A DNA stretch of 50,625 nt from assembly GCF_009764265.1 (NCBI RefSeq), contig NZ_RWIR01000002.1, forward strand, positions 1-50,625, written 5' to 3'. How positions within the stretch are numbered: the first letter of the stretch is position 1; every line of letters starts with the position of its first letter. The position numbers and the translations under genes are program-made. Shown here piece after piece: positions 33,726 to 41,255 of the stretch. Origin of the DNA: Pseudomonas sp. PB101 (GTDB lineage Bacteria > Pseudomonadota > Gammaproteobacteria > Pseudomonadales > Pseudomonadaceae). The notes beneath the pieces are model-generated. The model made no database searches. It saw only the letters and a program-made list of their open reading frames with translations, and was not told the origin of the DNA.

Positions 33726-34232
33726 TTAACTGTTAGGAAGGTTTAGGCGACCATCTAGGGCGAATGGTTCTTGCAGAACAACCTCTATCATTCCCTTCGC
33801 TAGTTCCGGGTTGATAATGAGGTTCATGCTATGACGAGACACAGTGGACGGTAGTATTACGAACGGATGTTGTTCAAGTAAGCTTGTGCCGTACTGCTGC
33901 TGTCCCCAGCTTACATGACCAGGAATCAGCCAGTTTGGATTTGGTATATCAGACGGGACCACTCTGTAGATCGGAGCGATATCCAGCCGCAGCCGCGCCG
34001 CTGTAAGCGTATGCGGTTCACAATCGAGTGCACGAAAACCCTTGTGTACAGCAACCTCTAAAATAGCAGTAGATGAGTCGAGAGACGTGTAAACGGCACG
34101 CATTCCCTTAATGTTCCAGCGACCGCCTCCAAGCTCCGCCCCAATTCCGCTCATCCAATTGTCTGCATGTTTAGTAGCATCGAGCCGCCAAACTACAATT
34201 TCGCTTTCGTGGGACTTATTGTGCGTAGGCAA
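33726..34232 (-). CDS. RES-domain toxin of a type II toxin-antitoxin pair
   Basis: A 168-aa RES-family protein. GGRWNIKGMRAVYTS near 35-49 holds the key arginine, ILEVAVHKG near 57 the glutamate, and LPSTVSRHSMNLIINPEL near 128 the serine that together form the RES active site; the family cleaves NAD+ in cells lacking the antitoxin. The start appears to be TTG at 34232, directly after the antitoxin stop (TAA-TTG), with no in-frame ATG until residue 27. Such a weak start would keep toxin output low relative to antitoxin. The order antitoxin then toxin is usual for this type. Confidence 0.82.
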   Translation of the reverse strand: MPTHNKSHESEIVVWRLDATKHADNWMSGIGAELGGGRWNIKGMRAVYTSLDSSTAILEVAVHKGFRALDCEPHTLTAARLRLDIAPIYRVVPSDIPNPNWLIPGHVSWGQQQYGTSLLEQHPFVILPSTVSRHSMNLIINPELAKGMIEVVLQEPFALDGRLNLPNS

Positions 34233-34829
34233 TTAGTAGACCCCATACTCAAGACGGGTAAGGAAATCACTCACTATTTCATGTCCTACGGAGTTGGAAA
34301 GTAAATCAATTGGAGAGTCGCCATCCAAGCCAAGGGCAGGTTTAGTCATCCATTCTTCCGCAAGTTCTCTTGAGCCAAACACGCCAATAGCTTTTTCCAA
34401 CACTTCAGCATAATGGAGGGCACGAGCACTTTGTTCAGGAGTCAGAGCCTCATCCGGGTTTTTCATTCTCCTGGCCACGGTACGAGCCGATAAACCGATG
34501 ATTCTTGTAAGAACATCGTAATCCCGGAACGCTTGAACTGATTCGACCATTTCAATGACTGATCCCAGGCGAAATCCTGCCTGCGTGGCCCTGAATACCT
34601 CGATCCGGTCGTCGTAAATTTGCAGACCAGGCATGAGCATCGACGTGATCTTTGTGAGGTTCACATCGAAAGAGTGTTTAACCTCTATTGCTAGCCTTTT
34701 CTTTCGTGTTCCATGTTTATCAACTTCTACCACAACAAGGTCAGACGAAATCGACTGATTACTTTTCTGAGTGGCCTTTGCGCCCTTGTGACGCGATTTG
34801 GCGCTTGGATGATCAGCGGCGGTAGCCAT
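34233..34829 (-). CDS. Xre/MbcA/ParS-type antitoxin (DUF2384 C-terminus)
   Basis: A 198-aa protein paired with the RES toxin. A central helical Xre-like region (YDVLTRIIGLSARTVARRM, then LTPEQSARALHYAEVLEKA) leads into the MbcA/ParS toxin-binding segment (FGSRELAEEWMTKPALGL, then SPIDLLSNSVGHEIVSDFL). The N-terminal 40 residues are basic and probably disordered. ATG 34829 has AGAGG 6 nt upstream. It neutralises the toxin and probably represses the operon by binding its own promoter. Base composition is AT-richer than the chromosome, as with the other islet genes. Confidence 0.82.
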   Translation of the reverse strand: MATAADHPSAKSRHKGAKATQKSNQSISSDLVVVEVDKHGTRKKRLAIEVKHSFDVNLTKITSMLMPGLQIYDDRIEVFRATQAGFRLGSVIEMVESVQAFRDYDVLTRIIGLSARTVARRMKNPDEALTPEQSARALHYAEVLEKAIGVFGSRELAEEWMTKPALGLDGDSPIDLLSNSVGHEIVSDFLTRLEYGVY

Positions 34830-34869
34830 AGCAGCCTCTCGCTTAAAATGACAATTGGCAAATATCATA

Positions 34870-35108
34870 CTGCCATTTGACAGAAGAAAACAAAATAGAG
34901 TTTTTTAGAACCGTTGGCCACACCTGTCGTCCGGTTTGATCCTTGCGCCCGGATACGCGTGGTCTGGGGGGGTTCTTAAGGTGCTGCGGCGATCTCCGTC
35001 TTCGGGGCAGTTAAATGGCGTAGGCAGAAGGTAGTGCAGTTTCTTGTGCTTACGTTCGTGGGCTGATAAGGAGGTTGAGTATCATGACGCTGGGTAACGA
35101 CTGCTTTT
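34870..35108. other. Spacer upstream of the toxin-antitoxin operon
   Basis: Contains the TA promoter region. No gene, clear repeat or RNA was recognised between it and the MITE-like element. Confidence 0.4.
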
Positions 35109-35294
35109 GGCCGATTCTGTTGAAAAAGTCGATCCGCCCAAACTGCCCGCATATTGATCCGTGAAATCGCATTTTTTGCACGACGCTACGTGAAATCTGA
35201 GTCCGGAAGCATCTGCCCAAAGTAAAGATTTCAATCTCAGACGCGTACTTTTCTGTCGTGGATACGATCACCGACTTTTTCAACAGAATCGGCC
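35109..35294. mobile_element. 186-bp MITE-like element with 23-bp perfect inverted ends
   Basis: The left end (35109-35131, starting GGCCGATTCTGTTGAAAAAG) and the right end (35272-35294) are exact inverted complements over 23 bp. The 140-bp interior has no transposase. From memory the end sequence resembles termini of IS1182-like elements in pseudomonads, so it is probably a non-autonomous derivative. No convincing target-site duplication is visible. It marks the right edge of the accessory islet. Confidence 0.7.
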
Positions 35295-35340
35295 GTTCTC
35301 TGCCGGTCATGGTTACAAAGCCTGCTGGTCAAAACCGATG

Positions 35341-35381
35341 AAAAAAACCCTTCCTGCGCATCACCGCAGGAAGGGTTTTTT
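35341..35381. terminator. Bidirectional Rho-independent terminator
   Basis: AAACCCTTCCTGCG pairs with CGCAGGAAGGGTTT around a six-base loop; runs of A on the left and T on the right give a U-tract in either direction. It ends the EF-hand gene (minus strand) and isolates it from the islet. Confidence 0.9.
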
Positions 35382-35393
35382 GTTTGCAGCCGA

Positions 35394-35912
35394 TTAATCT
35401 TTAGCCTGGCTCAACTTGGTAAACAGCTCGGTCGGTACTTTCTTGCCGTTGGAGGTGAACTGGTTGGTGCGGAACTTGTACACCTCACCTTCCGACAGGA
35501 AGCCGTCGCCGTTGGTGTCCATCGCCTTGAATTCCTCTGCGCCCTTGGGTGCCACGGCCAGCAGTTCCTTGAGCGAAACGCGGCCGTCGTGGTCGGCGTC
35601 GGTGCGTGCGAAAGACGCATCGCCGCATTTGCCTTCTCCGCACTTGCCTTCGGCCTGGGTCTTCTGGGCGCTGGCTTCGGCGCCGCATTTGCCTTCGCCA
35701 CACTTGCCTTCGGCCTGGGTCTTCTTGGCGCTGGCTTCGGCGCCGCACTTGCCTTCGCCACATTTGCCTTCGCTGGTCTTTTCCGCGGCGGCCAGTTGGT
35801 AGCCCTGGGGCAAGGCTTCGGCGGAGAACGCGGTGGATGCGAAGTTGATACCGCCGACCAGTGCAACTGCGAGCAGGCCAATACGGGTTTTGTTCGACTG
35901 GATACGAGACAT
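35394..35912 (-). CDS. Exported EF-hand protein with six EGKCG motifs (HvfA/bufferin-like repeats)
   Basis: A 172-aa secreted protein. The signal peptide runs to about residue 31 (TAFSA, then EALPQG). Residues 48-97 hold three 20-residue repeats, each with EGKCG twice (starts 48, 53, 68, 73, 88, 93) joined by AEASAKKTQA. Two EF-hand loops follow, DADHDGRVSLKE (105-116) and DTNGDGFLSEGE (132-143), with all calcium ligands in place. EGKCG is the core of copper-binding peptides of the HvfA/bufferin type, in which the cysteine is modified by an MNIO (DUF692) enzyme. No DUF692 or partner gene is nearby, so modification, if any, depends on a distant locus. GGAG lies 8 nt before the ATG. Calcium plus copper binding in the periplasm is the likeliest role. 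Confidence 0.8.
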   Translation of the reverse strand: MSRIQSNKTRIGLLAVALVGGINFASTAFSAEALPQGYQLAAAEKTSEGKCGEGKCGAEASAKKTQAEGKCGEGKCGAEASAQKTQAEGKCGEGKCGDASFARTDADHDGRVSLKELLAVAPKGAEEFKAMDTNGDGFLSEGEVYKFRTNQFTSNGKKVPTELFTKLSQAKD

Positions 35913-36179
35913 GTTGATACTCCGGATCAATGGCGTGGCTGGACCACTATGGGTCGTACCACAAGGGGTGATGAACCTGGTGGCGAGGTGCGTTGTGCAT
36001 CTCGCTTTGACAGGTCTATTTGGCCCCAGTGGTGTATCCGGGCTGTATCCGTGAAGAGCGGGTTTTGTATGGCTGTATGCGGATGCAGCGCCCTGATACA
36101 CGGCGATACACGAAAGGCGTTACTCGGTTGTTGATGTGCGAAAGAGCGCTTGTTTAAAAAGGTTGTAGGGTATTTCCGG

Positions 36180-36496
36180 GGGGCTACAAGACCTTGCGTC
36201 GTTGCCTACGGTTACGCCAGAATCCGCCGGCTTGTGCGCCCAGGGGCCTGGTTTTATCGTTTCCGCGTCGTTGCCAATTCAGCGACCAGGCTTGGAACCC
36301 TGATGAATAAACGGCGCATGACGCCCTTCATAACCCATGCTGCACACCTTTGAGTGTGTGCTTCGTTATGGCGGCTGTGCGTGGGAGACCTTAGGGTCTG
36401 CCGGGTTTCCGTTTCCCGGGTTCCAACCTGCGTACAGCTGCCACCCTTCGCTTGGAACCGAATGGTGCAGCTCTAGCTCATAGACGGAGAGTTGCC
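36180..36496 (+). ncRNA. Long structured leader of the DUF6124 gene
   Basis: About 300 nt with several possible helices: GCCTGGT (36246) with ACCAGGC (36285); GTCGTTG (36267) with CAGCGAC (36280); AGACC with GGTCT (36386/36395); CCGGG with CCCGG (36401/36415); GGCGGCTGT (36370-36378) with ACAGCTGCC (36434-36442); and GGTTCCAA (36419-36426) with TTGGAACC (36452-36459). The last two cross, giving a pseudoknot. A second TTGGAACC at 36292-36299 could compete for the same GGTTCCAA, as in a switch. It ends just before the ribosome site. A short TTG-started frame (36150-36353) overlaps part of it and is not supported as protein. Confidence 0.45.
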
Positions 36497-36850
36497 ATGT
36501 TCAAGGTCACCCCCAACCCGCCGGACACCGATCCGGCATCCCCGAACGAACCCGATTCAAAACAGCTCGGCGAGGCCGCCGAGCCCGCCCTCGACTTCCC
36601 TTCGGCCGCCGACATCAAAGCCACACCGCGCACGCCAGGTTCGCTGTTTACCGTGGATCCCAAGGTCGATACCGAAACCCTGATGGTGTACCTGGTCGAG
36701 ACGCTGGCCTCGGTCGATGTGATGGTGCATCAGTTGGTGGATCATCTGGACGGTGGTTCGCGCAATGCGCTGCTGGGGATTTCCAACAGTGTGATGTTGG
36801 CGGAGATCACGGCGAATCGGGTGTTGGATCAGATTGATCCGCGTGAATAA
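36497..36850 (+). CDS. DUF6124 family protein
   Basis: A 117-aa protein starting MFKVTPNPPDTDP, the hallmark of a Pseudomonas-restricted family (DUF6124) that often occurs in several copies per genome. The N-terminal third is proline- and acid-rich and probably disordered; residues 65-115 are helical (TETLMVYLVETLASVDVMVH, SRNALLGISNSVMLAEIT). No enzyme motif. GGAGAG precedes the ATG at 36497. The coding sequence follows the long structured leader, so expression may be controlled after transcription starts. Function unknown. Confidence 0.85.
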   Translation: MFKVTPNPPDTDPASPNEPDSKQLGEAAEPALDFPSAADIKATPRTPGSLFTVDPKVDTETLMVYLVETLASVDVMVHQLVDHLDGGSRNALLGISNSVMLAEITANRVLDQIDPRE

Positions 36851-36862
36851 GCACGGTCAATT

Positions 36863-37021
36863 GTAGGAGCTGGGTTGTCGGGTCGCCGCATCGCAGCGAT
36901 GGCGGTGGTGCATTCACCATCGCATCGCCAGCAAGCCGGCTCCTACAGGTTCGTGTTCACAACGCGCCATGGTGGGAGCTGGCTTGTCGGGTCGCCGCAT
37001 CGCCGGCAAGCCGGCTCCTAC
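36863..37021. repeat. Two REP doublets between convergent genes
   Basis: A GTAGGAGCTGGGTTGTC arm at 36863 pairs with one ending at 36946; a compact doublet spans 36972-37021. Both carry the longer GTCGGGTCGCCGCATCG variant of the loop side, also visible at 230-250. They lie between the ends of the DUF6124 gene and the deacylase gene and may act as a shared transcript end. Confidence 0.8.
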
Positions 37022-37050
37022 AGGGTTGTGTGTTTGATGTTGGGGGATTG

Positions 37051-38067
37051 CTAGTTCGGGTCGAGCAACCCGCCGCTCCAGTTACGCGACACCCGGCTGC
37101 CGGTGAATTTCGCCACGCCCATGCCCTGGGGAATCAGGCGATCGCGATAGCGCGTCACCAGGCGCCCCGCTTGCTCGGCATGCAGGATCACTTCGGAGGA
37201 TGGATCGCCCGGGGTCCTGAGGATTCGTGCAAAGCGCTGGCCCTCTTCGACGAAATCCCCCAACTCTTTTTCGAAAATCAGCACGCCGGGTTGCGGGGCG
37301 ATGATGGTTTCCATGTGGCCCATTTCCACCACCTCGACGGGCCAGTCTGCGGGCGTCACTGACTCATTGATGACGCCGCAGCTGCATAGCCAGTTGTAGA
37401 GTCCATCGGCATCCGACTCGGCGAAACGGTCGCTGACATCGCCCTGCCCGCGCAGCTCCAGGGTTGCCGCCATACGGTGCTCGGTGACGCCTTCGCGCAG
37501 CCACGGGGCGATGATGGTTTCCTCGAAGGAGCCGTCGCCGCCGTCGTCCCAGATGATCGCCACGTCCATCTTCATCGCCGCCGCCAGTTCGCGGCCGCGG
37601 GTCTGGAAACTGCGGTGCACGTAGAGGTACGGCAAGGCTTCGTCATCGGTGTGCAGGTCGAGCATCACGTCGGCCGGGGCGGCCAGTTGCACCAGTTGCT
37701 TTTGCCATTGCTGGACGCAGGTCGAAGGTCGCTCCATGGCTGCCGACTGGTCGAACGCGCGGTTGAAGTTGTGCCCCGTGGCGTCGTGGTAACGCCCGAG
37801 AATCCGCCCCTGGCGAAACTGCCCGATGCCCAGCGGATTCGCCTGCGGCACCACGGTGATGTTGCCCTTGAGCCGGCCCTGGGCTTCGGCGGTTTGCAGC
37901 CTTTGCATCAGCAGGTGCAGGACCAGCATCCCGGCGATTTCATCGGCATGCACGCCGGCCTGCAGGTGCACGTTGGGTCCGCTGCCGTCGCCGCCATAGC
38001 GCCAGGCACCGACTCGCACGGCGTCACCGTTGTTGTTGCGAACACTGAACGAAATATCCTGCGGCAT
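37051..38067 (-). CDS. AstE/AspA-type zinc deacylase
   Basis: A 338-aa member of the succinylglutamate desuccinylase/aspartoacylase family. Zinc ligands fit His40 and Glu43 (QAGVHADEIAG) and the later histidine in MLDLHTDD; HNFNRAF near 98 matches the substrate-binding NxxR region. Members remove an acyl group from N-acyl amino acids or related compounds. GGGAGGG lies upstream of the ATG at 38067. It is divergent from the TetR gene at 38185, which is a reasonable candidate for its regulator. The exact substrate is unknown; the arginine-related genes next door make an acylated amino acid attractive. Confidence 0.87.
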   Translation of the reverse strand: MPQDISFSVRNNNGDAVRVGAWRYGGDGSGPNVHLQAGVHADEIAGMLVLHLLMQRLQTAEAQGRLKGNITVVPQANPLGIGQFRQGRILGRYHDATGHNFNRAFDQSAAMERPSTCVQQWQKQLVQLAAPADVMLDLHTDDEALPYLYVHRSFQTRGRELAAAMKMDVAIIWDDGGDGSFEETIIAPWLREGVTEHRMAATLELRGQGDVSDRFAESDADGLYNWLCSCGVINESVTPADWPVEVVEMGHMETIIAPQPGVLIFEKELGDFVEEGQRFARILRTPGDPSSEVILHAEQAGRLVTRYRDRLIPQGMGVAKFTGSRVSRNWSGGLLDPN

Positions 38068-38184
38068 TGGCTTTCCCTCCCGTCATGACCGTTGAAAAAC
38101 GCTGTATCGCTGCTGTCGAGGCTGGTGATTGAACAGACGTTCAACTAAGCTCGACTGCGTGAAACCTCACCCAAGGACAGCCTT

Positions 38185-38820
38185 GTGCCAACCGTTGCCC
38201 CGAAGAACCGTCGCGCCGAACCCGAAGACCGCCGCGAAATGCTGGTGGCCGCCACGCTGCGCTGCCTGGGCCGCGACGGTCACGCCGGGATTTCCGTGCG
38301 ACGCATCGCTACCGAAGCCGGGGTGTCCGTGGGGTTGCTCAACCATCACTTCGGCAGCATCGAGGCTCTGATCGCCGACACCTACCAGCGGCTCGCGAGC
38401 GAACTGACCACGGCCCTGCTCCTGGAAATCGAGCAGGCCGGGACACCCGCGCAGAAGATCGACGCCTTCCTGGTCGGCTCGTTCTCGCCCAGGGTCATGG
38501 ACCCGAAACTGCTCGGCGTGTGGGTGGTGTTCTGGAGCCTGATCCGTCACTCCGAACACGTCAGCCAGTCCCATGAAAAAAGCTACCGCGCCTACCTCGA
38601 TCTGATCCGCCAGTTGCTCGACGGCCTGGCCGCCAGCGAAGGCTTCGTGATTCACGACACGCGCCTGGCGGCCATCGGCCTATCGGCGATGCTCGACGGT
38701 CTCTGGCTCGAGTGGTGCCTGAACCCCGAGACCTTCAGCGCCGCCAACGGATTGCATATCTGCCGTTGCTGGATAAAGGGGCTGCGTCACGGAGCATTCA
38801 GCACCGACGACGTCCTGTGA
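38185..38820 (+). CDS. TetR-family regulator, BetI-like
   Basis: A 211-aa repressor. The helix-turn-helix is typical (ISVRRIATEAGVSVGLLNHHFGS, residues 36-58), and the C-terminal region (VWVVFWSLIRHSEHVS, then LDGLWLEWCLN) matches the BetI-type ligand domain. Start is GTG at 38185 with AAGGA 7 nt upstream. The last 141 bp overlap, on the opposite strand, the 3' end of the EamA transporter gene. The divergent deacylase gene and the convergent exporter are likely targets, acting on an amine- or choline-like ligand by family analogy. Confidence 0.87.
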   Translation: MPTVAPKNRRAEPEDRREMLVAATLRCLGRDGHAGISVRRIATEAGVSVGLLNHHFGSIEALIADTYQRLASELTTALLLEIEQAGTPAQKIDAFLVGSFSPRVMDPKLLGVWVVFWSLIRHSEHVSQSHEKSYRAYLDLIRQLLDGLAASEGFVIHDTRLAAIGLSAMLDGLWLEWCLNPETFSAANGLHICRCWIKGLRHGAFSTDDVL

Positions 38821-39684
38821 TGCGTGCCGGCCGAAGATCATCGCCAGCGTGCCGCTGACCGCGATCAGCCCGGCGCCGATCATCAGCGAGGTGTCCATCA
38901 GCGTGCCCCAGACCAGGCTCGACAGCGCGAACGCCCAGATCAGCCCGGTGTACTCGAACGGCGCGAGCAAGGTCGCGGTGGCGCGGCGGAAACTGGCGAA
39001 CAACAGGAACTGACCGATACCGCCCACCAGCCCGGCGCCGAGCATGCCCAGCCAGGCGGGTGTCGGCGAAGGCGTGTGAGTCCACGGCAGGGCCACCGCC
39101 ATGCAAATCACGAACACCACGTTGGTGATCAGCATCTGCTCCAGCACCGAGGTCTGCTCGTCCACCTGCCGCAGCTGGATGTAGGTGAACGCCCAGCACA
39201 TCGCCGCCAGCAGGGTCAGGACGATCGGCAAGGGATCGGTCATGTGGTCGGGGCGACAGGCAATGACCACCCCGATAAAACCGATGATCAGGCTGAACCA
39301 CTGCCAGCCGCTGGCGCGTTCCTTGAGGATCACCGCCGCCAGCACCGTGACCATGATCGGCGCGGAAAAATATAGGGTGGTCATCTCGGCCAGGGTCAGG
39401 TCGCGGGCCGCCGTGTAGTACAGCACCCAGGCGACGATCGACAGCAGACCGCGCACCACCAGCAGGCGCCGGCTGGGTGAATGCCAGGCCCGGCGGATGA
39501 CGCGCAGACGGCCTGCCAGCAGCACCGCCACGACCACCACGGCGGCGCGCCAGAACAGAATGGTGACCACCGAATAGTCGGCCACCAGCCATTTGATCAG
39601 CGCATCCTGAAACGACAGGAACGCATAGCCCAGGACGCACAGGCCAATGCCTTGCAGCGAGCGGTCAACCCTTGACGAACTCAT
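38680..39684 (-). CDS. EamA/DMT-family exporter
   Basis: A 334-aa inner-membrane protein with ten predicted helices in two EamA halves (LSFQDALIKWLVADYSVV and LAAMCWAFTYIQLRQV open them). It probably exports a small metabolite. The hydrophobic core ends near residue 285 (LAMIFGRHASQ); the last 45 or so residues (VVGAECSVTQPLYPATADMQ onward) are polar, and lie antisense to the TetR gene. The ATG shares bases with the stop of the upstream permease (TGATG), so the exporter belongs to the amino-acid ABC operon as its last gene. Confidence 0.85.
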   Translation of the reverse strand: MSSSRVDRSLQGIGLCVLGYAFLSFQDALIKWLVADYSVVTILFWRAAVVVVAVLLAGRLRVIRRAWHSPSRRLLVVRGLLSIVAWVLYYTAARDLTLAEMTTLYFSAPIMVTVLAAVILKERASGWQWFSLIIGFIGVVIACRPDHMTDPLPIVLTLLAAMCWAFTYIQLRQVDEQTSVLEQMLITNVVFVICMAVALPWTHTPSPTPAWLGMLGAGLVGGIGQFLLFASFRRATATLLAPFEYTGLIWAFALSSLVWGTLMDTSLMIGAGLIAVSGTLAMIFGRHASQDVVGAECSVTQPLYPATADMQSVGGAEGLGVQAPLEPETVEHRR

Positions 39685-40382
39685 CAGGCCGACCTGCGCA
39701 CCGGCGTGCCGCGCCGTTCGGCGAAGGCAAACAGCGCCTCGATCAGGAAGGTCAGGCAGACGTAGACACCGGCCACCAGCAACAGCGGTTCATACACTTG
39801 CAGGGTTTGTGCGCGGACCACGTTGGCGGCGCCGAGCAGATCGATCACGGCGATGGTCGAGGCCAGCGCCGTGGACTTGAGCAGCATCACGGTTTCCCCG
39901 GCCAGGGTCGGCAGCAACAGGCGCATCGCCCGGGGCAAGCGTACCCGCAGCAAGGACTGGCGCTTGGTCATGCCGAAGGCCGAAGCCGCTTCCATCTCGC
40001 CCTTGGGCACCGCCAGCAGGCCGCCGCGAATCACTTCGCCGACATAGGCGCCGACCGACACCACCAGGGCGAACACGATGTACCAGTAACCGTCGCGCAG
40101 GTACGGCCAGAGGAAGCTGCCGCGAATCAGCGGAAACTGGGCAAACAGGCTGCCCAGGCCGTAGTAGAAGATGTAGATCTGGATCAGCAACGGCGTGCCA
40201 CGGGTGACGCTGGTGTAGAACAGGCTGACCTTGGCGATCACCTTGTTTTTCGAGATCCGCGCCAGGGCCACCAGGACCGCCAGGGCAAACCCGAACACAC
40301 TGGCGATCAAAAGAATCGTGAGGGTGGTTTGCAAGCCCCGGCCCAACAGTGCCGCGTATTCAATTATCCACGCTGGAATCAT
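39684..40382 (-). CDS. Polar amino acid ABC permease (HisM-like)
   Basis: A 232-aa inner-membrane protein of the His/Glu/Gln/Arg permease family: YAALLGRGLQTTLTILLIAS at the start, SVTRGTPLLIQIYIFYYGLG, and the EAA loop in KGEMEAASAFGMTKRQSLLRV. It pairs with the permease at 40401 (18-nt gap) and the binding protein at 41256. The ATPase is the C-terminal half of the fusion protein at 42066. Weak ribosome site; translation likely depends on the upstream gene. Confidence 0.9.
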   Translation of the reverse strand: MIPAWIIEYAALLGRGLQTTLTILLIASVFGFALAVLVALARISKNKVIAKVSLFYTSVTRGTPLLIQIYIFYYGLGSLFAQFPLIRGSFLWPYLRDGYWYIVFALVVSVGAYVGEVIRGGLLAVPKGEMEAASAFGMTKRQSLLRVRLPRAMRLLLPTLAGETVMLLKSTALASTIAVIDLLGAANVVRAQTLQVYEPLLLVAGVYVCLTFLIEALFAFAERRGTPVRRSA

Positions 40383-40400
40383 TTCATTTACTCAGCCGGT

Positions 40401-41114
40401 TCAGTCAACAAGAGGCATCCAGCGACGAATACGTCGCTCCAGCCGACCCGATAGATAGTTCGACACCAGTGTCACCGCGTAGTACAGCGCGGCAGCCGTG
40501 AGGTAGAACAACAGATAGTGGCGCGTCGAACCCGCGCCTTGCTTGGCGGTGTACAGCAGCTCGTTGGTGCCGACCACGCTGATCAGCGCACTGTCCTTGA
40601 TCAGGTTGATCCACAGGTTGGCCATCCCGGCCATGGCGTACGGCGCCATGATCGGCAGCGTGACCCGGCGGAACAGCCCGAAACCGCTCAGGCCGAACGC
40701 CTTGGCCGCTTCGATCTGGCCGAAGGGAATCGCCTGGATCGCCGCGCGGAAAATCTCCGAGGCGTAGGCGCCCTGCACCAGCCCCAGCACCACGATGGCC
40801 GCCAGCGGACCGCTGACATTGACCACGCCGTAGCCCAGGTGGGTCATCAGCGAATTGAGGAGCATGGAACCGACGTAGTACAGCAACAGAATCAGCAGCA
40901 GTTCCGGCACCGCGCGGAACAAGGTGGTGTAGCCGCGCATCAGTGCGGCAATCGGTTTTGGTGCGCCCAGCTTGAGGCACGCCACCACCAGCCCGATCGC
41001 CAGCCCGAGCACGAAGGCCCCGGCGGAAATCTGCAGGGTCATCCAGAGCCCCTTCAACAGCGCACTGCCCCATCCCTGCTCGGTGAAATTGATCAGATCG
41101 AACATTGCCGGCAT
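40401..41114 (-). CDS. Polar amino acid ABC permease (HisQ-like)
   Basis: A 237-aa permease of the same family: WGSALLKGLWMTLQISAGAF, TTLFRAVPELLLILLLYYVG and the EAA loop in GQIEAAKAFGLSGFGLFRRV. ATG 41114 has GGGAG 7 nt upstream; ATG 41105 is the alternative. A REPIN lies between it and the binding-protein gene, probably letting binding protein accumulate in excess over the membrane parts. Confidence 0.9.
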   Translation of the reverse strand: MPAMFDLINFTEQGWGSALLKGLWMTLQISAGAFVLGLAIGLVVACLKLGAPKPIAALMRGYTTLFRAVPELLLILLLYYVGSMLLNSLMTHLGYGVVNVSGPLAAIVVLGLVQGAYASEIFRAAIQAIPFGQIEAAKAFGLSGFGLFRRVTLPIMAPYAMAGMANLWINLIKDSALISVVGTNELLYTAKQGAGSTRHYLLFYLTAAALYYAVTLVSNYLSGRLERRIRRWMPLVD

Positions 41115-41133
41115 TTCAGTCTCCCCTGATCCT

Positions 41134-41221
41134 GTGGGAGCGAGCTTGCTCGCGATGAGGACATGCCAGTCAATATCAATGGTGACTGAACCACCGCTAT
41201 CGCGAGCAAGCTCGCTCCCAC
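41134..41221. repeat. REPIN inside the amino-acid ABC operon
   Basis: A GTGGGAGCGAGCTTGCTCGCG arm at 41134 pairs with its inverted copy ending at 41221. It lies between the binding-protein and permease genes of one operon, a classic place for a stem that protects upstream mRNA from 3' exonucleases. Confidence 0.85.
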
Positions 41222-41255
41222 AGGTTTCGCATTTGCCACAGGATCTGTGTTCAGG

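Noticed and set aside
33513..33746. Frame encoding a 77-aa basic protein with an IS66 TnpB-like phrase
   Set aside because: No ribosome site, no further similarity, and it overlaps the toxin gene end; kept only as a possible remnant.
36150..36353. 67-aa frame upstream of the DUF6124 gene
   Set aside because: TTG start without a ribosome site, basic low-information sequence, and overlap with a region better explained as structured RNA. A translated leader cannot be excluded.
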